NCBI GenBank assembly: GCA_033239525.1
Contig: BSYO01000031.1
Span: forward strand, 2,170,001 to 2,234,000
Length of the DNA: 64,000 nucleotides
Source of the DNA: Nepenthes gracilis
Lineage: Eukaryota; Streptophyta; Magnoliopsida; Caryophyllales; Nepenthaceae
Reading direction: 5' to 3'
Of this stretch, positions 46,393 to 58,016 are shown one piece after another. Each line of letters opens with the position of its first letter. The stretch's first letter is position 1. A program made the translations under genes and the position numbers. The notes beneath the pieces were generated by a model. The model searched no databases. It saw only the letters and a list, made by a program, of their open reading frames with translations, and had not been told where the DNA came from.

Positions 46393-47700
46393 TTGATCCC
46401 TAATGGATTAGGAGGATTTGTTGTGTACTATAATACTTCAAAGAAATGTTTGGTTGTGTATTGATGTAGTGTGGCCAGGTGGTTGCCTATAGGTCAAGGA
46501 AGTTGGAGGTCCATAAACAGAACTATCCAACTTATGATTTAGAGATGGTGGATGTGATTTTTTTGTTAAAAATTTAGAGGTATTATCTATATAAAGAGAA
46601 ATTTATGGTATATTTGGATTATAAGAGTTTGAAGTATTTGTTTTTGTAAAAGGAGTTGAATATGCAGTAATATAGGTGGATGGATTTGCTTACAAATTAT
46701 GATTGTAAAATTTAGTATTAGTTAGGAAAGGTGAATATATTTGTTAATACTCTAAATTAAAAGTCTTCGGGTTTGATAACTTATTTCAAGATTAAGGAAT
46801 GAGAGATATTAGATGAAATGAAAAGTTACATTATTCAGTTACACTTTCAAAGGTTGAGGATAATGTTGTTATATCTTCAAGTGCAGTTAGTGATTTTAGA
46901 AAAGATCAAGGAGAATTAGATGAGCAACTCATGTTTGAAGGACATTGCTGGAGATTTGGGTAATGAATCATAGGCAGACCTTAATGTGCAAGCATATGAG
47001 ATTCTTCATTTTTTGAATAGGATTTGTATTCTAAATATTGAGGAGTTGAAGGAGAAAATTTTGAATGAGGCCCATGGATTGAGGTTTGTATCAAAATTTT
47101 GGAAAAATTGTAAAAGGAGTTGGGTGTTAAGTTGAAGTTTAGTATGACATTTGATCCGCAGATTTTAATCAAAGTAGCGTAATGGAAACGTGTAGGCCCA
47201 TGACTCATAGGTCACAAGATCCAATTTGAGATTCAATATATGTGATCATGTATTTTTAAAAATATCTCCGATGAAAGAAAATCTTGAGATTTAGCTGAAA
47301 AGGTAAATTGAAGCTCGAGATTTATTAGACCATTTGAGGTTTTGCAGAGGATGGGAGAGGTGGTCTATAGATTGATTTTGTCTCGAGTTTGGTAGATTTT
47401 TATGATATGTTTCATGTTTCTTGATTAAGGAAATATGTATATGATCCTTCACATGTGATTGAATTTGAACTGTTATAAATTGTTAAGAATTTGTCTTATG
47501 TTGATATTCCAATTCAAATTTCAGGCAGGAAGAATCAGGTATTAAGGAACAAGACAATCTTACTAGTCAAGGTATTTTGGAGGAATCATTTAGCCGAAAA
47601 AGTAGCTTGGGAACATGAAGAGGAAGTTCCGAGAGAAATATTCCTATTTATTTGAGTTTTGAGGTATGTAAATTTTAAGGATAAAATTTTTATAAAAAAG
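46393..47700 (+). pseudogene. Gypsy RNase H-integrase remnant with internal deletion
   Basis: The plus-strand frames show GLGGFVVYYNTSKK and then FGCVLM, VVAYRSRKLE and YLDYKSLKYLFL of RNase H (46393-46700). KILNEAHG from the start of integrase is joined directly to LRFVSKFW from its catalytic core (about 47055-47100), so the zinc finger and first catalytic residues are deleted. The C-terminal region has MFHVS and RKYVYDPSHVIEFELL, then LVKVFWRNHLAEKVAWE, a chromodomain-like tail (47580-47640). Stops and shifts are frequent. An LTR follows at 47708. Confidence 0.8.
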
Positions 47701-47707
47701 TGAAAGT

Positions 47708-48945
47708 TATAATATCTGGATTCTCATTTGATTTATTTTGAAAGTATTTATTGTTTTGGGATGCATTTAAATTAAGTGTATATTAAGAAAATTTGATAAA
47801 TTTTGGAGAAGTAATTGTGCGAGGCGCTGAGGGACACACGAGCTCGTTTGCTATGGGCTAAGCGTCATTTGTTGTGGCTCAAGCCCTATTTTTTGAGAGG
47901 TGATGCTCGAGGCGCGCTTGAGTGCCGATTTGGATATAAAGGGGAAGCATCACCACTATTTGGCCATTTGTGCGGGAGAAGGAAGAGAAGAGAGAGAGGA
48001 GGAGAAAGAAGAGAGGAAAAGTAAAGATCGAGTAGATCGGAGTTTCCTTTTGTCAGATCTATTTAGTATAAGGATAAGACAAATATCCTCTCACCTTATA
48101 TTTGTTCTATTTTGGTGTCTGATATGTTTTGCTTATACTTTGCTTATATTTTGGAGGTTCAATGTTTGGGCATTGAATGGAAAAATAGGTTCAATATTTG
48201 ATCTACTAGTTTCCTTTGTATATGTATGAGATTTTTACCAATTATTTGGCTGCTTTGTTCCAAATTTTGTTAGTATTTGACCATTTTGCTATTTTATGAA
48301 AAAATAGGTAAACATTTATGATTGTATATTTTACATTAGTATATTTGTATATAAAAAGTCATGAAAATCAATATAGGTCGTACATTAGTACTCATATATT
48401 GCTGTCTCAGGAATTGCAGTCTCTACCTTTGTGATATGATTCGATATGTGACCCTTTCTTGATGGAGAGAGTTTTATTTTGACAGAAAAATATTTGTGAC
48501 TCTTTTTTCGCGATAGGAAAATACTTTATTTGTAGATAACCCACATCATTTGTCTTTTAATGAGAACCATCATAAATAAATTAAATAAAAACTAATATAT
48601 TGGACGTTCAAATATATATACTAAACTTGATAATTGCACTCAAAGTAGCAGGTGGTAAAATATAGGGTTTTATATATTGGGTTTTATTGTTATGTTAGGG
48701 CTTGTCACCTCCTTTGCGACATTATATAATAAGTTATATTCGGATGAGTATATCTAGATATACTTTGTGACATTGTATATCCGGATGAATATCCGATAAA
48801 ATCTTGTGATGGATTTTGGGTTATGCTTTTTATTATTATTGGATAATAAAATTTTGAATTTGGAATTCATTATATTTGTTTTCAAATTTGAATTTTTATA
48901 ATTTATAATTAATTAGACCTACTTTGGTTCATATTCGTAATAATA
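47708..48945 (+). mobile_element. Plus-strand 3' LTR, shortened
   Basis: TATAATATCTGG (mutated start) follows the integrase remnant and a purine stretch (AAAAAAGTGAAAG). A GC-rich U3 (47815-47940), TATA box (GATATAAAGG, 47932-47941), GA-rich leader (47975-48022) and hairpin TTTTC-(7 nt)-GAAAA (48505-48521) are present. The end near TTCGTAATA (48945) matches the family 3' terminus. At 1,238 bp it lacks several hundred bases of the later part. Confidence 0.65.
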
Positions 48946-49672
48946 TATAAATTATCATATGTAAGGCTAAATGTATATTTTTATGACTTTTTTTTTTTGT
49001 AAATATTTCATATATAAACAAAATATTTAAAATATGTTTCTTGTATAAATAAATAATCTTTTCAAATATTTGGTAAAATTAAAGGAAAAATCTCAAAACA
49101 AGTGATAAAACTACATGCATACATACGCATTCAAAGTAGGGAAAGTAAAGGGTAATAGGCATGAATAATAAACAACAAAATATAAACAAAACTAGAAGAA
49201 AACTAAAATAAACTAAGGATTAGACTTAGAAATTCTTACATTTATCCTTTAAATTGACAGATTTGACAAAATGATGCATCAAAATTTCCTTCATTCTCTT
49301 CATTTTCTTCTTTCTCTTCTATTTCTCTTTCATTTCTCTTCTTTCCTAGAAATCTGCCTGAAAATCGCATCAATGTGCACGAATCGGTGTATAAGCACCG
49401 GTTAGGGGTGCACCAGGCATGCATGAGTGTCGCATCAGACATGATTCAGGCATAAGCAATCTATCTATTTTATGTAAGAGTGTTATAGGTGTGCACTTTG
49501 GTACTACACAATCTACCTAAAATACACATGAACATACATCACGTACACATTAGTTGTTGAGGCTAATACCCTTAATAGAATTTTAACCAAATTTTCATTG
49601 TATAATTATTTTTTAAATTGATTCAAAATAAATTAATGACATCAAAATTGATAAAGGAAATTCGGTGCTATA
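48946..49672 (-). mobile_element. Minus-strand LTR fragment (U3 half)
   Basis: It begins abruptly with CATATGTAAGGCTAAATG-type text (compare 53205-53225), has the inverted CT-rich leader (49285-49350) and a GC-richer U3 (49370-49455), and ends at GGTGCTATA, a mutated inverted LTR start. The left half is missing. It lies tail to tail with the plus-strand LTR to its left. Confidence 0.55.
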
Positions 49673-50129
49673 GAAAGAATATCCAAGGACTAGAACTAGA
49701 ATTTGAAATTTTTGGATAATGAGTTTTGTTTTAGAACCATAGATTTAGGTTTTTATTTGCTACAATTTTTGGTAATATAATAATTCATTTATGAAAATAT
49801 TTTGTCAATGATTTAGTTGGATTTCAATATTGTCCATTGGTATATTTAAGATACAATTTTGTTTATTCCAATTATAGTGCAAACATATCTCATTATATAT
49901 ATTACGAGGTCATGTATAGCCAGTATTTGGAGCCACATTTAGGTATAACGTTTTGAGTCATATAATTTGATTGATTATTTTATTTTGGATCATTTGTCAG
50001 TATATGTTGCATTTCATATTTGCGTCTTGATGTTTTTAATTGGATTTGAGATGGTGGCTAAATAATATTTTTTTTAAAAAATCATAGATTAAGATTAATT
50101 TAATTGGACCTCGATTTGGGGATGTGAAA
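49673..50129 (+). mobile_element. Plus-strand 5' LTR tail
   Basis: It ends at TTTGGGGATGTGAAA, a mutated family terminus, four bases before a primer site. The rest aligns only loosely with the last 450 bases of the intact LTR. It is taken as the remaining end of the 5' LTR of the gag-integrase element that follows. Confidence 0.5.
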
Positions 50130-50133
50130 GAAA

Positions 50134-50147
50134 TGGTATCGAAGAAA
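50134..50147 (+). other. Primer binding site, initiator Met tRNA type
   Basis: TGGTATCGAAGAAA lies directly after the LTR end. TGGTATC matches the complement of the initiator methionine tRNA 3' end. Its place mirrors the site of the minus-strand element at 35782-35795. Confidence 0.65.
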
Positions 50148-50479
50148 TCATAAGGAGAGTATATTATTTTATTTGAGGACTTAATTTGGCTAATTATTTT
50201 ATCATAAGATTGGAAGATGTCTTTTGGGTAAGGTGACTTTGTATTGAGCTCTCGCTCTAACAGAGAGGGAGGAGTATCTGGCCATTATTTCCATAATGGT
50301 AAACGTGATGGAGTCAATGACTTGAAGGCCACAAAACCTAGAATCGACGACAACAAACCCAACAACAACTAAAATATATGATTAATTTATGAATGATAGG
50401 GTGCTAAAATTTATGGGAGACTTGGAACCTCTAAAAGCTGAAATTTAGATCTAATGAATTGGAAAGGTTTTTGAAGTCA

Positions 50480-51165
50480 TTTGCTTCCTTGAAGAGGAGA
50501 AGATTGTTTTCGCCTTTTACAAGTTAAAGGAAAAGTAGACCATTGATGGTTTATGAAGAAAAGGATTCTGGAGTTCAAGAATGAATAAAATTCTTGGGAC
50601 ATATTTGTAGAGACATTTATGGAAAAGTATTTTTCAGCCAGTTTAAGGGAGTAAAAGGAAGATGAATTTGCCCGATTATGATAAAAAAATGGGACTATGG
50701 TAGAGTACGACGCCAAATTCATAGAGCTATTTCGCTATACTCCCCTCATCATTCTTGATGAGACAAGGAGAGTAATGAAGTTTTTATAAGGTTTCAATGA
50801 CATTGTTCGGAAACAACTAGTAACCTTGAGGTTAAAGATTTAGGAAGAGATGTTAGATTGGGCCATCCTTTTTAAATAATAGTTGAAAAGAGAGAGATTT
50901 TTTGAGAAGAAGTCGACAAGCTGAAAAGGCCAAAGTTTAAAATCAGGAAGATCCCACAAAAGAACAAAGTCAATGAACAAAGGCAAGAAGAGAGTTAAAC
51001 TCCAGCTTACACAGGGCCCTTTACAAAAAAAAACCCCATGCTTTCATTGTGGGAAGTCTCATGGAAGAAGGCCGTGTTACAAACTTTTGGGAATATATTT
51101 TAACTACGGCCAATTTGGTTGTATGATAAAAGATTATCCACATCCCTTGAGGTAAATGGTGAGGA
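50480..51165 (+). pseudogene. Gypsy gag, degenerate
   Basis: Plus-strand frames contain MEKYFSASLRE and VEYDAKFIELFRYTPL from the capsid region (about 50615-50750). A C-terminal segment at 50973-51155 has CFHCGKSHGRRPC and then FNYGQFGCMIKDYP, a zinc-knuckle region in which conserved C and H residues are changed. In-frame stops are frequent. The gag is followed within about 50 bases by the end of RNase H instead of protease, so protease and reverse transcriptase are deleted in this copy. Confidence 0.75.
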
Positions 51166-51209
51166 AATCAAGCATTTCGGGAAAAACTTTTATGGTGACA
51201 ATCCAAGAT

Positions 51210-51836
51210 GCTTTAAGTTGTGGAAGGCTAACATGATAGTAGATGCTTTAAACCGTCGAATGATGAACCCAATGGTTCACTTAAGGATAAAGAAAATGGA
51301 GATGCAATATTGTATGAAAGAATGTGATATTAAAAAGCATTCCCAAGGTACATGGATGATATTATCCTATTTTTAACTGCAACTAAAAATTTTGGAGAGA
51401 ATTAAATGAGTTTAAATGGATATTCATTCTTAGTGGACATTGCCAGTTACTTAAATAAGGAGTAGAGAGCAGATTTTAGTATATGAACAGGTGGAGTTTT
51501 GGGGTTTTGAAAGCGATTATGTATATTGAATATTGATGAATTTAAAGATGAAAATTCGAACAAAACTCGTTGGTTAAAATACACTATTCACTGAAGAATT
51601 AACAAAATGTATCAAAATTAAAAAAAAAGATCTTTTTGTCGTAAAACATGAAAAGAGAAATAGCGGCTTATATGAGAAGATTTTGATATGCCAATAATTA
51701 AAGGTCGAACACAAGAAACCATAAGGTCTTTTGCAACTTATGCCAATCCCCAACTAGAAGTAGGAATACATAACAATAGATTTTGTGATGGGTTTGTTGA
51801 GAACATTAAGGAATCATGATAATATTTGAGTGATTG
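51210..51836 (+). pseudogene. Gypsy RNase H end and integrase N-terminal part
   Basis: KANMIVDALNRRMM (51218-51260) is the link from RNase H to integrase. Decayed sequence follows, then KGRTQETIRSFATYANPQLEV (about 51700-51760) from the region before the integrase core. The frame runs to VI at 51836, where a solo LTR interrupts it. The sequence continues at 53893 after the insertion. Several stops are present. Confidence 0.75.
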
Positions 51837-53892
51837 TATCACAAACCTAAACCAAAGTAGGTCAAAGCGGATATAATTAATTTCAACTCACAAAATCTTA
51901 AATCCCAATTAATAAACAATAATCAACAAATCTCAAATTTGGACATGTCCTGACAAATTAACCATAAAACCTCAACATCTAATAATAATAAATTAGAAAA
52001 TATAAACCAATCACAAGACCTCATTGGATAACCCATTCGAATAGTAAAATATATAACCTGCTCCATAATATCTGGAGGGACAACCAGCCATATTCAAATC
52101 CATTATATATAATAACCCAACTGATCTCATACATAACTATAGGCCTAAATTTGGCCAATGTCAAAGTCCAAAATATATCTCATACACTTACAATCTAAAA
52201 ACAAAACTAAAACTCACTGAATATGAATGAAATTGTGATCAACTCTACGTCCGAACTACCTTACAATGTATCCAAATTCACTAATCTGAAGGGATAAGAA
52301 AATAAAAATATAAGCCAAAAGTTAAGCAAAATATCTATATAATATAATAAACAATAACATCCGAAATCAGGAGAAGAGTTAATAAACACATTCAAAATGC
52401 ATAAAAACTACAAATCCGAAGGCCTGACAATGAAAGTCCGAAGGTACTCTCATACTCAAAGTATTATCCAGGAGAATTTTAGTTAACATAATCCCAAGGC
52501 ACAGGACATAGCGGTTTTGTTGAATGAAATATACCGCCCCCAAACGCCTCTACAAGGGGGAGGTGTCATGAATGAAATCGTTCCATAATCCAAATGGGAA
52601 ATCATATATCCAAATGAAACATAATTCTCACATAATCCAAATCGAAATCATATATCCAAATGTACAAGACTGATCGAATCCTAATTGTGGGAAAACCTAC
52701 GAATCTTGAACGAATTCTCAATACAAATTAATGTAGAAAACACATTAAAATCCAAAATATGTACAAATCGAAAAACTAAAGATCGAAAGATTAATTTGAG
52801 GAAGGGTTATATATACTCGATAACCTTAAATTATATTAACCACTATTTAAACTCATGGATAGGGCTGTCTACATACTATCTCCTATAAACAAGGCACAAA
52901 GCCACTATGTTATGCCACCTGTAAAGTTGGATACAATTTTCAAGTTTGTCTAGTATATTAGGACACCTGAATATAATAATTTTGCTCAATTACCTTACGA
53001 TGGTTCTCATAAAATACAATTGGGGAGGGTATCTACAACACATATCACAAAATTTTTCCTACCGGCGAAAAATGGGTAAAAGCTTCCACTCGAGGTCACA
53101 TATCATAAAATTTTTTGATCTAAAAAAGGTCACATATCAAATCATATCACAAAGGTAGAAACCAAATTCCAGGCAATGATACATGGATACCATATGCACT
53201 ACTCATATGTAAATTTTTTATATTTTTCTTATACAAATATATTAATACACAAATATAATATCTCAAATATTTACCCATTATTTTATAAAATAAATAAAAT
53301 TCTCAAATATTTGTAAAACTCAAACAAAACCCCAAAACAATTAGTAAAAAAGACATGTATGTATAAGGAAAGCAAATAGGATAAGTATAAATAATATGAA
53401 TGCACATTAAAACCTTCAAATATGAGCAAAATTTGTTAGATATGAAAACATACTAAATATATGGCGTAAGAATACTTATATCAATCTCCAACTAAGTAGA
53501 TCTGCAAAAAAATGTTCAAACTACCTCTTCCCTTCTTCCTCTCTCTTCTTTCTCCTTTCTCTTCTTCTTCTCTTTCTTTCCCACACAAATGGTTGAATGG
53601 CACACTATGCCTTATAAAGGCAATTAGCACATGAGTATCACTCGAGGGCGCGTCATGTACTGTGTCCAAACCTTGAACCACGCACAAGCATTGCCTTAGG
53701 CGCTCCTCGAGCACACCATTACTAGAATGCGTGCTTAGGCACACGTTAAGAGCATTTTAGGCGCCAACCTGCCTACTTCTTTGGTCAAATTATCCTTTAA
53801 TTTTTATAATATACAATTATTTTAATAAGTCCAAATCAAACCTAAATTAATTAATAATATCAATTTAAATCAAATAAAAATTGGGTATTATA
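51837..53892 (-). mobile_element. Solo LTR inserted in integrase, with perfect target duplication
   Basis: This 2,056-bp LTR runs from TATCACAAACC to GGGTATTATA, flanked on both sides by GATTG (51832-51836 and 53893-53897). Both ends carry TA where the family has TG or CA, consistent with C-to-T decay. It includes a hairpin ATTTTTC-(8 nt)-GAAAAAT (53052-53073), an inverted CT-rich leader (53520-53580), an inverted TATA region near 53610 and a GC-rich U3 (53630-53750). It splits the integrase codons for the VIVDRFT-type motif of the older plus-strand element. Confidence 0.92.
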
Positions 53893-53897
53893 GATTG

Positions 53898-54775
53898 TAG
53901 ATTGGTTTACACATCAACTCACTTCATTGCTATTTAGATGATTTTTTTAAGAGACTGATTGGTGAGATTGCATAATAGTGAGATAATTAAACTTCATAGA
54001 GTGCTAGTATCAATTGTGTCAAATTAAGACCTAATATTTGTCTCAAAATTTTAAAAAACTTTGCACCAAAAATTGGAAACTATTTTGAAATTTAGTGCAC
54101 CTTATTATCTTTAAACAAATGGACCATCGGAGAGAATGATTCTAATTATAGATGACATGTTAAAGGCTTTGATTTTGAAAATGAAAGGCAATTAGGACGA
54201 CTATTTACTATTGGCTAAATTCACATATAATAATAGTTATCAAATAAGTATCGGCATGTCCCTGTTTGAAATTTTATATGGAAGAAAATTTATTTTCCAA
54301 TTCACTGGTAAGAGACCAGAGACTTTTGGGATCAGAAATCTAAGTGATGTTTGAGAAGATTTGTTTGATCCGTGACCAATTGAAGGCCATTCAAATTCAA
54401 CAAAAGAACTATACTGATTAAAGAAGGTCAGAGTCAAGATTTGACGTTAGGGATCACGTGCTTTTAAAGATATCTCTCGATTTGAGATTAAAGAAAATTT
54501 TAAGTCAAGATTTATTAGACCATTAAAATTCTAAAAAATATTGGTAAAGCGACATATAGGTTGGCTCTACCTCTGAACTTAGAAAATGTCTACAATGTCT
54601 ATCACATGTCAATACTTTGAAAGTATATTCATAACCCCTTAAATGTTATCGATTATGAATCATTGAGGATTAATGAAGACTTGTAAGTACATTGAGAAAC
54701 CGGTTTAAATTTTAGAAAGAAGAGATCAAGTCCTTCAAATGAAAATAATTTTATTGATAAATATTTTATGGAGAA
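53898..54775 (+). pseudogene. Gypsy integrase, middle and C-terminal part
   Basis: The integrase resumes after the solo LTR. NNSYQISIGMSLFEILYGRK (about 54230-54290) is the conserved block after the catalytic core. KSRFIRPLKF, PLEM-type decayed phrases and ILERRDQVLQMKIILL (54700-54760) continue to ILWRNH at 54775, where a second solo LTR cuts in. Several frameshifts and stops are present. Confidence 0.8.
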
Positions 54776-54780
54776 ATCAT

Positions 54781-56722
54781 ACGTTACAATCTCGGACCAA
54801 AACAAGTCTTAATAATAATTTACAATAATCATTAATTTGTAAAATAAAATCTATTAATAAAAGATAATATCCCACAATATTAAAATCCATGCCAAACCTA
54901 ACATAATATCCCCAAAACCTAAAAGAACAATGGTAATAATATCAACCATTATAAGATCTCCCAAACTACTTATCCAAACAAATAAATAATCATAATTTAC
55001 TAATTTAGAAGTCCATAAGGAAAAAGTGGCTGTCCAAATAATAATACAGACCAAGTGTTATAAATATCCAAATCAATAGAATAATTTGGACACCGTCTCT
55101 CCAACAATACAACATACCACATCATTCTATCTACTACCCAATGACACCAAGGATGCAGAGTTCATAATCACCAAAATAAACAAAATTTTGACCAACTCGT
55201 GTCCCAACTCCCTATAATGTATTATTGGCCTACTAATTTAAAAGAATAAGAATAATAAAAATATAATCTGAACACTCAATAATTATTAGTAATTAATATA
55301 TAACAAACAAATGCATCCAAAATTAGAATGAGGATCGATAATATATATATATGATACATAAAATTATAATCCCAAAGTTCGTCATCGAAAGTCTAAATGT
55401 GGTTTCGTACTCAAAAGTATAATCAGAAACGAATACCAAAATTTTTAAGTATACAAAACCAATTGAATCCCAACTGCAGGCAAAACTTACAAATCTAAAT
55501 TGAAATCTTAAGTATCTAAATCAATACAGATAAAATATTTCAAAATAAAAAATATGCTCAAATCAGACAATCAAAGATCAAAAGATTGATTTTGAAGAAG
55601 GGTTACACGTACTCTTAGTAACCTTATGCCATATCACTACTATTTCGACGTGCAAGTAAGGTTGTCTATATTTTTTTCCTATAGATGGGAACAAAATTAC
55701 TATCTTTTGCCACTTGTGGAATGGTTCATTTCTCAAATTGGTTTGGATATATTAGAATATTCGAATATATTAGTTTCGTTTAATTTCTTATAATGATTCT
55801 TATAAAAATATAAATTGAGAAGGATCTCTATATCACATAATAAAACTTTTCTTATATAGTAAAAAAGTATGAAACTTTCATTCAGGAAGGCCAAATACAA
55901 AGCTTTCCACCTTGAGAAAAAGTATGCATATCAAATCAAATACACAAAATAGAGAGTCTGACTTGAAGTACAATATATGGATACTATATGTACAACCCAT
56001 ATGTAAGTTTTCATGACTTTTTCTTTACAAATATACTTTTACATAAATAAAATACCTCAATATATTTACTTGTTTTCCACAAAAATGAACAAAATCTCCA
56101 AATAACAACAAAATAGAAGTAAAATCCTAAAATAATTGTAAAAGTGGCATGCATATACGAAGAGCTCAAATATGGCAAGTAAAATGATATGCATGTATAT
56201 TAAATCTATCAAATATAAATAAAGTTAATCAAAATTTAAAAAAGACAAGGAAACAGGTGTAAAGATTCTTACATCAACCTCCAATTTAGCAAATCCAACC
56301 AAATGATACCATAAAATTCCTCTTTCTCACTCTTCTTTCTCCTTTCCTTTCTCTATCATTTCTCTTATTTCTTGCACAAAATGACCGAAACAGTGCACAC
56401 TACCCCTTATATAATTGAATCGACAAACGAGTGTTGCACCTAACCTCATTAGCACATTAGTGCTGCCTCGAGTAGTGCCCATCGAGCATGAGCACTCTAG
56501 AATTCGTGCTCGAACACCGCCTCAGGCACTCCTGGGGTGCTCCTTGGATGTGCCCATTCTACCAAATATGCATGAGCTCACGTCATATATCTTAGGTGCC
56601 AAAACTTCTTTCTTACTTCAAATATCCTTCAAATTTATATTACATAGTTTATTTCAATATACCCAAAAAAACCTAAAATATCTAATAAAACCAAATTAAA
56701 TCGGGCAAAAATTGGGCATTAT
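54781..56722 (-). mobile_element. Second solo LTR inserted in integrase
   Basis: The 1,942-bp LTR runs from ACGTTACAATCTCGG to TTGGGCATTAT, flanked by ATCAT at 54776-54780 and 56723-56727 (a one-base shift gives TCATA/TCATT). The integrase tail continues across it: WRNH before, and after it codons ending ATWER. It carries a hairpin ACTTTT-(12 nt)-AAAAGT (55845-55868), an inverted CT-rich leader (56320-56380), and a GC-richer U3 (56425-56560). Confidence 0.88.
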
Positions 56723-56727
56723 ATCAT

Positions 56728-56845
56728 TCACATGAATAAGCCACGTGGGAAAGATAAGATGAGATTCAGGAGAATATCCCTCATTTGTTTATTTGATAAG
56801 GTATGTTAAATTTTGAAAACGTAATTTTTATAAAGAGAGGAGAAA
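56728..56845 (+). pseudogene. Gypsy integrase end and polypurine tract
   Basis: The final integrase residues (ATWER-type tail, then a stretch matching the RYPHLF end of the family) lie at about 56745-56800. TAAAGAGAGGAGAAA at 56831-56845 is a polypurine tract placed directly before the LTR start, as needed for second-strand priming. Confidence 0.7.
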
Positions 56846-57100
56846 TGTAAGGTATAAATTTTGAATTATAATTGATAAAGAGATTAACTTTGGCAATTAT
56901 TCCTAGAAAAGCAGTTTGACAAGGATTAAATGATTCGATTTGGAAAAACACTGACTATATGTGATTTTATAACAGTACTTGTATTTAGCGGATGATCAAT
57001 TATGCCAACTAATGAGAGGTTAGGGACATAATTTTGGATATAAAGTAGTGAAATAAAGTTAAGTGTATTCTTTCATATGAGATGAAACATATGAGGGATC
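56846..57100 (+). mobile_element. Start of plus-strand 3' LTR, truncated
   Basis: TGTAAGGTATAAATTTTG follows the polypurine tract and resembles the family LTR start. GGATATAAAG near 57037 could be its TATA box. Similarity fades after about 57100 and no 3' end was found. Confidence 0.5.
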
Positions 57101-58016
57101 ATATACACTTAATTTGATATAATATGATATATCTATTTTTTTATAAAAAAATTATCTATTTAAATAATTATGTTTTCATCCCTATGAAGATCCGGACAGT
57201 GATTTTTGGGCCTTTTTAAGATGAAAGAAAAATTCATTTTAAATCTCAATTGATAGATTTATTCTTATGACTTTTTCATATATTTCTTTAAAAGATTTGT
57301 AACTAATGTATTTTTAAAGTGGTACAGATGGCCTTCCTAATATCCCATCATGAAATTTTACTGTTGATTATCTCTCAAATTTTTGAAAGGGTGATTATAA
57401 ATTAAATGTTGACATTCTCAATAGTTGGAAATTTTTGACATTAAGATAGCCAAATGAATCAAGAAATTTTTCATTATGAGTTAAATTTTCATCCATTTTT
57501 TGAGCTGAATTTTTACTTAATACGCCTAGTTAACCACTAATAAGTTGATCATTAACTTTAATCATATAAATTTTATATTTGATTGAATAATTAAAAAAAA
57601 CACCGAGGGCCCTACACAAGAAGAACACAACCTAAGTTCTTACTCCAAATTATGCTCTTGATTCCTTTGTCTTTTGATTTCTAACGAAAAAGACAAATTT
57701 AGTTAAACAAAGAGAGAGAGAGAGAGAGAGAGAGAGCATATTGCACTCTATTTTTACTCCGATTTTGCTTCTTAGCTGAGATTTCTTTTTGCCCTACTGC
57801 TATAGCAAGTGGACCACGTGAGGGGCGCGCACCACATTACGCATCCACAAGTGGGCTGTGAGAAAAACACAAGGCGTGGAGTGATTCTGCAGTTAGACCA
57901 CGAGCACGAGATCTTCCACAAGTGGACTGTGAGATAAACGCGAGAGATCACCGGCTACAGTAAAATTTTAAATGTGGACCGACGGATTGCTACAAACCAA
58001 TAAATTTTTACTTGCT
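57101..58016. other. AT-rich to mixed DNA, no gene seen
   Basis: AT-rich to about 57590, then a mixed stretch with an (AG)n run at 57711-57736 and two related phrases, CCACAAGTGGGCTGTGAGAAAAACAC (about 57846) and CCACAAGTGGACTGTGAGATAAACGC (about 57916). These last suggest a short diverged duplication. No reading frame is supported. Confidence 0.4.
57711..57736. repeat. (AG)n microsatellite
   Basis: Thirteen AG dinucleotides in non-coding DNA. Confidence 0.95.

Noticed and set aside
47815..48229. Frames of 69 and 109 codons over the GA-rich tract
   Set aside because: They read the LTR promoter and purine leader; lysine/glutamate richness is due to the GA tract.
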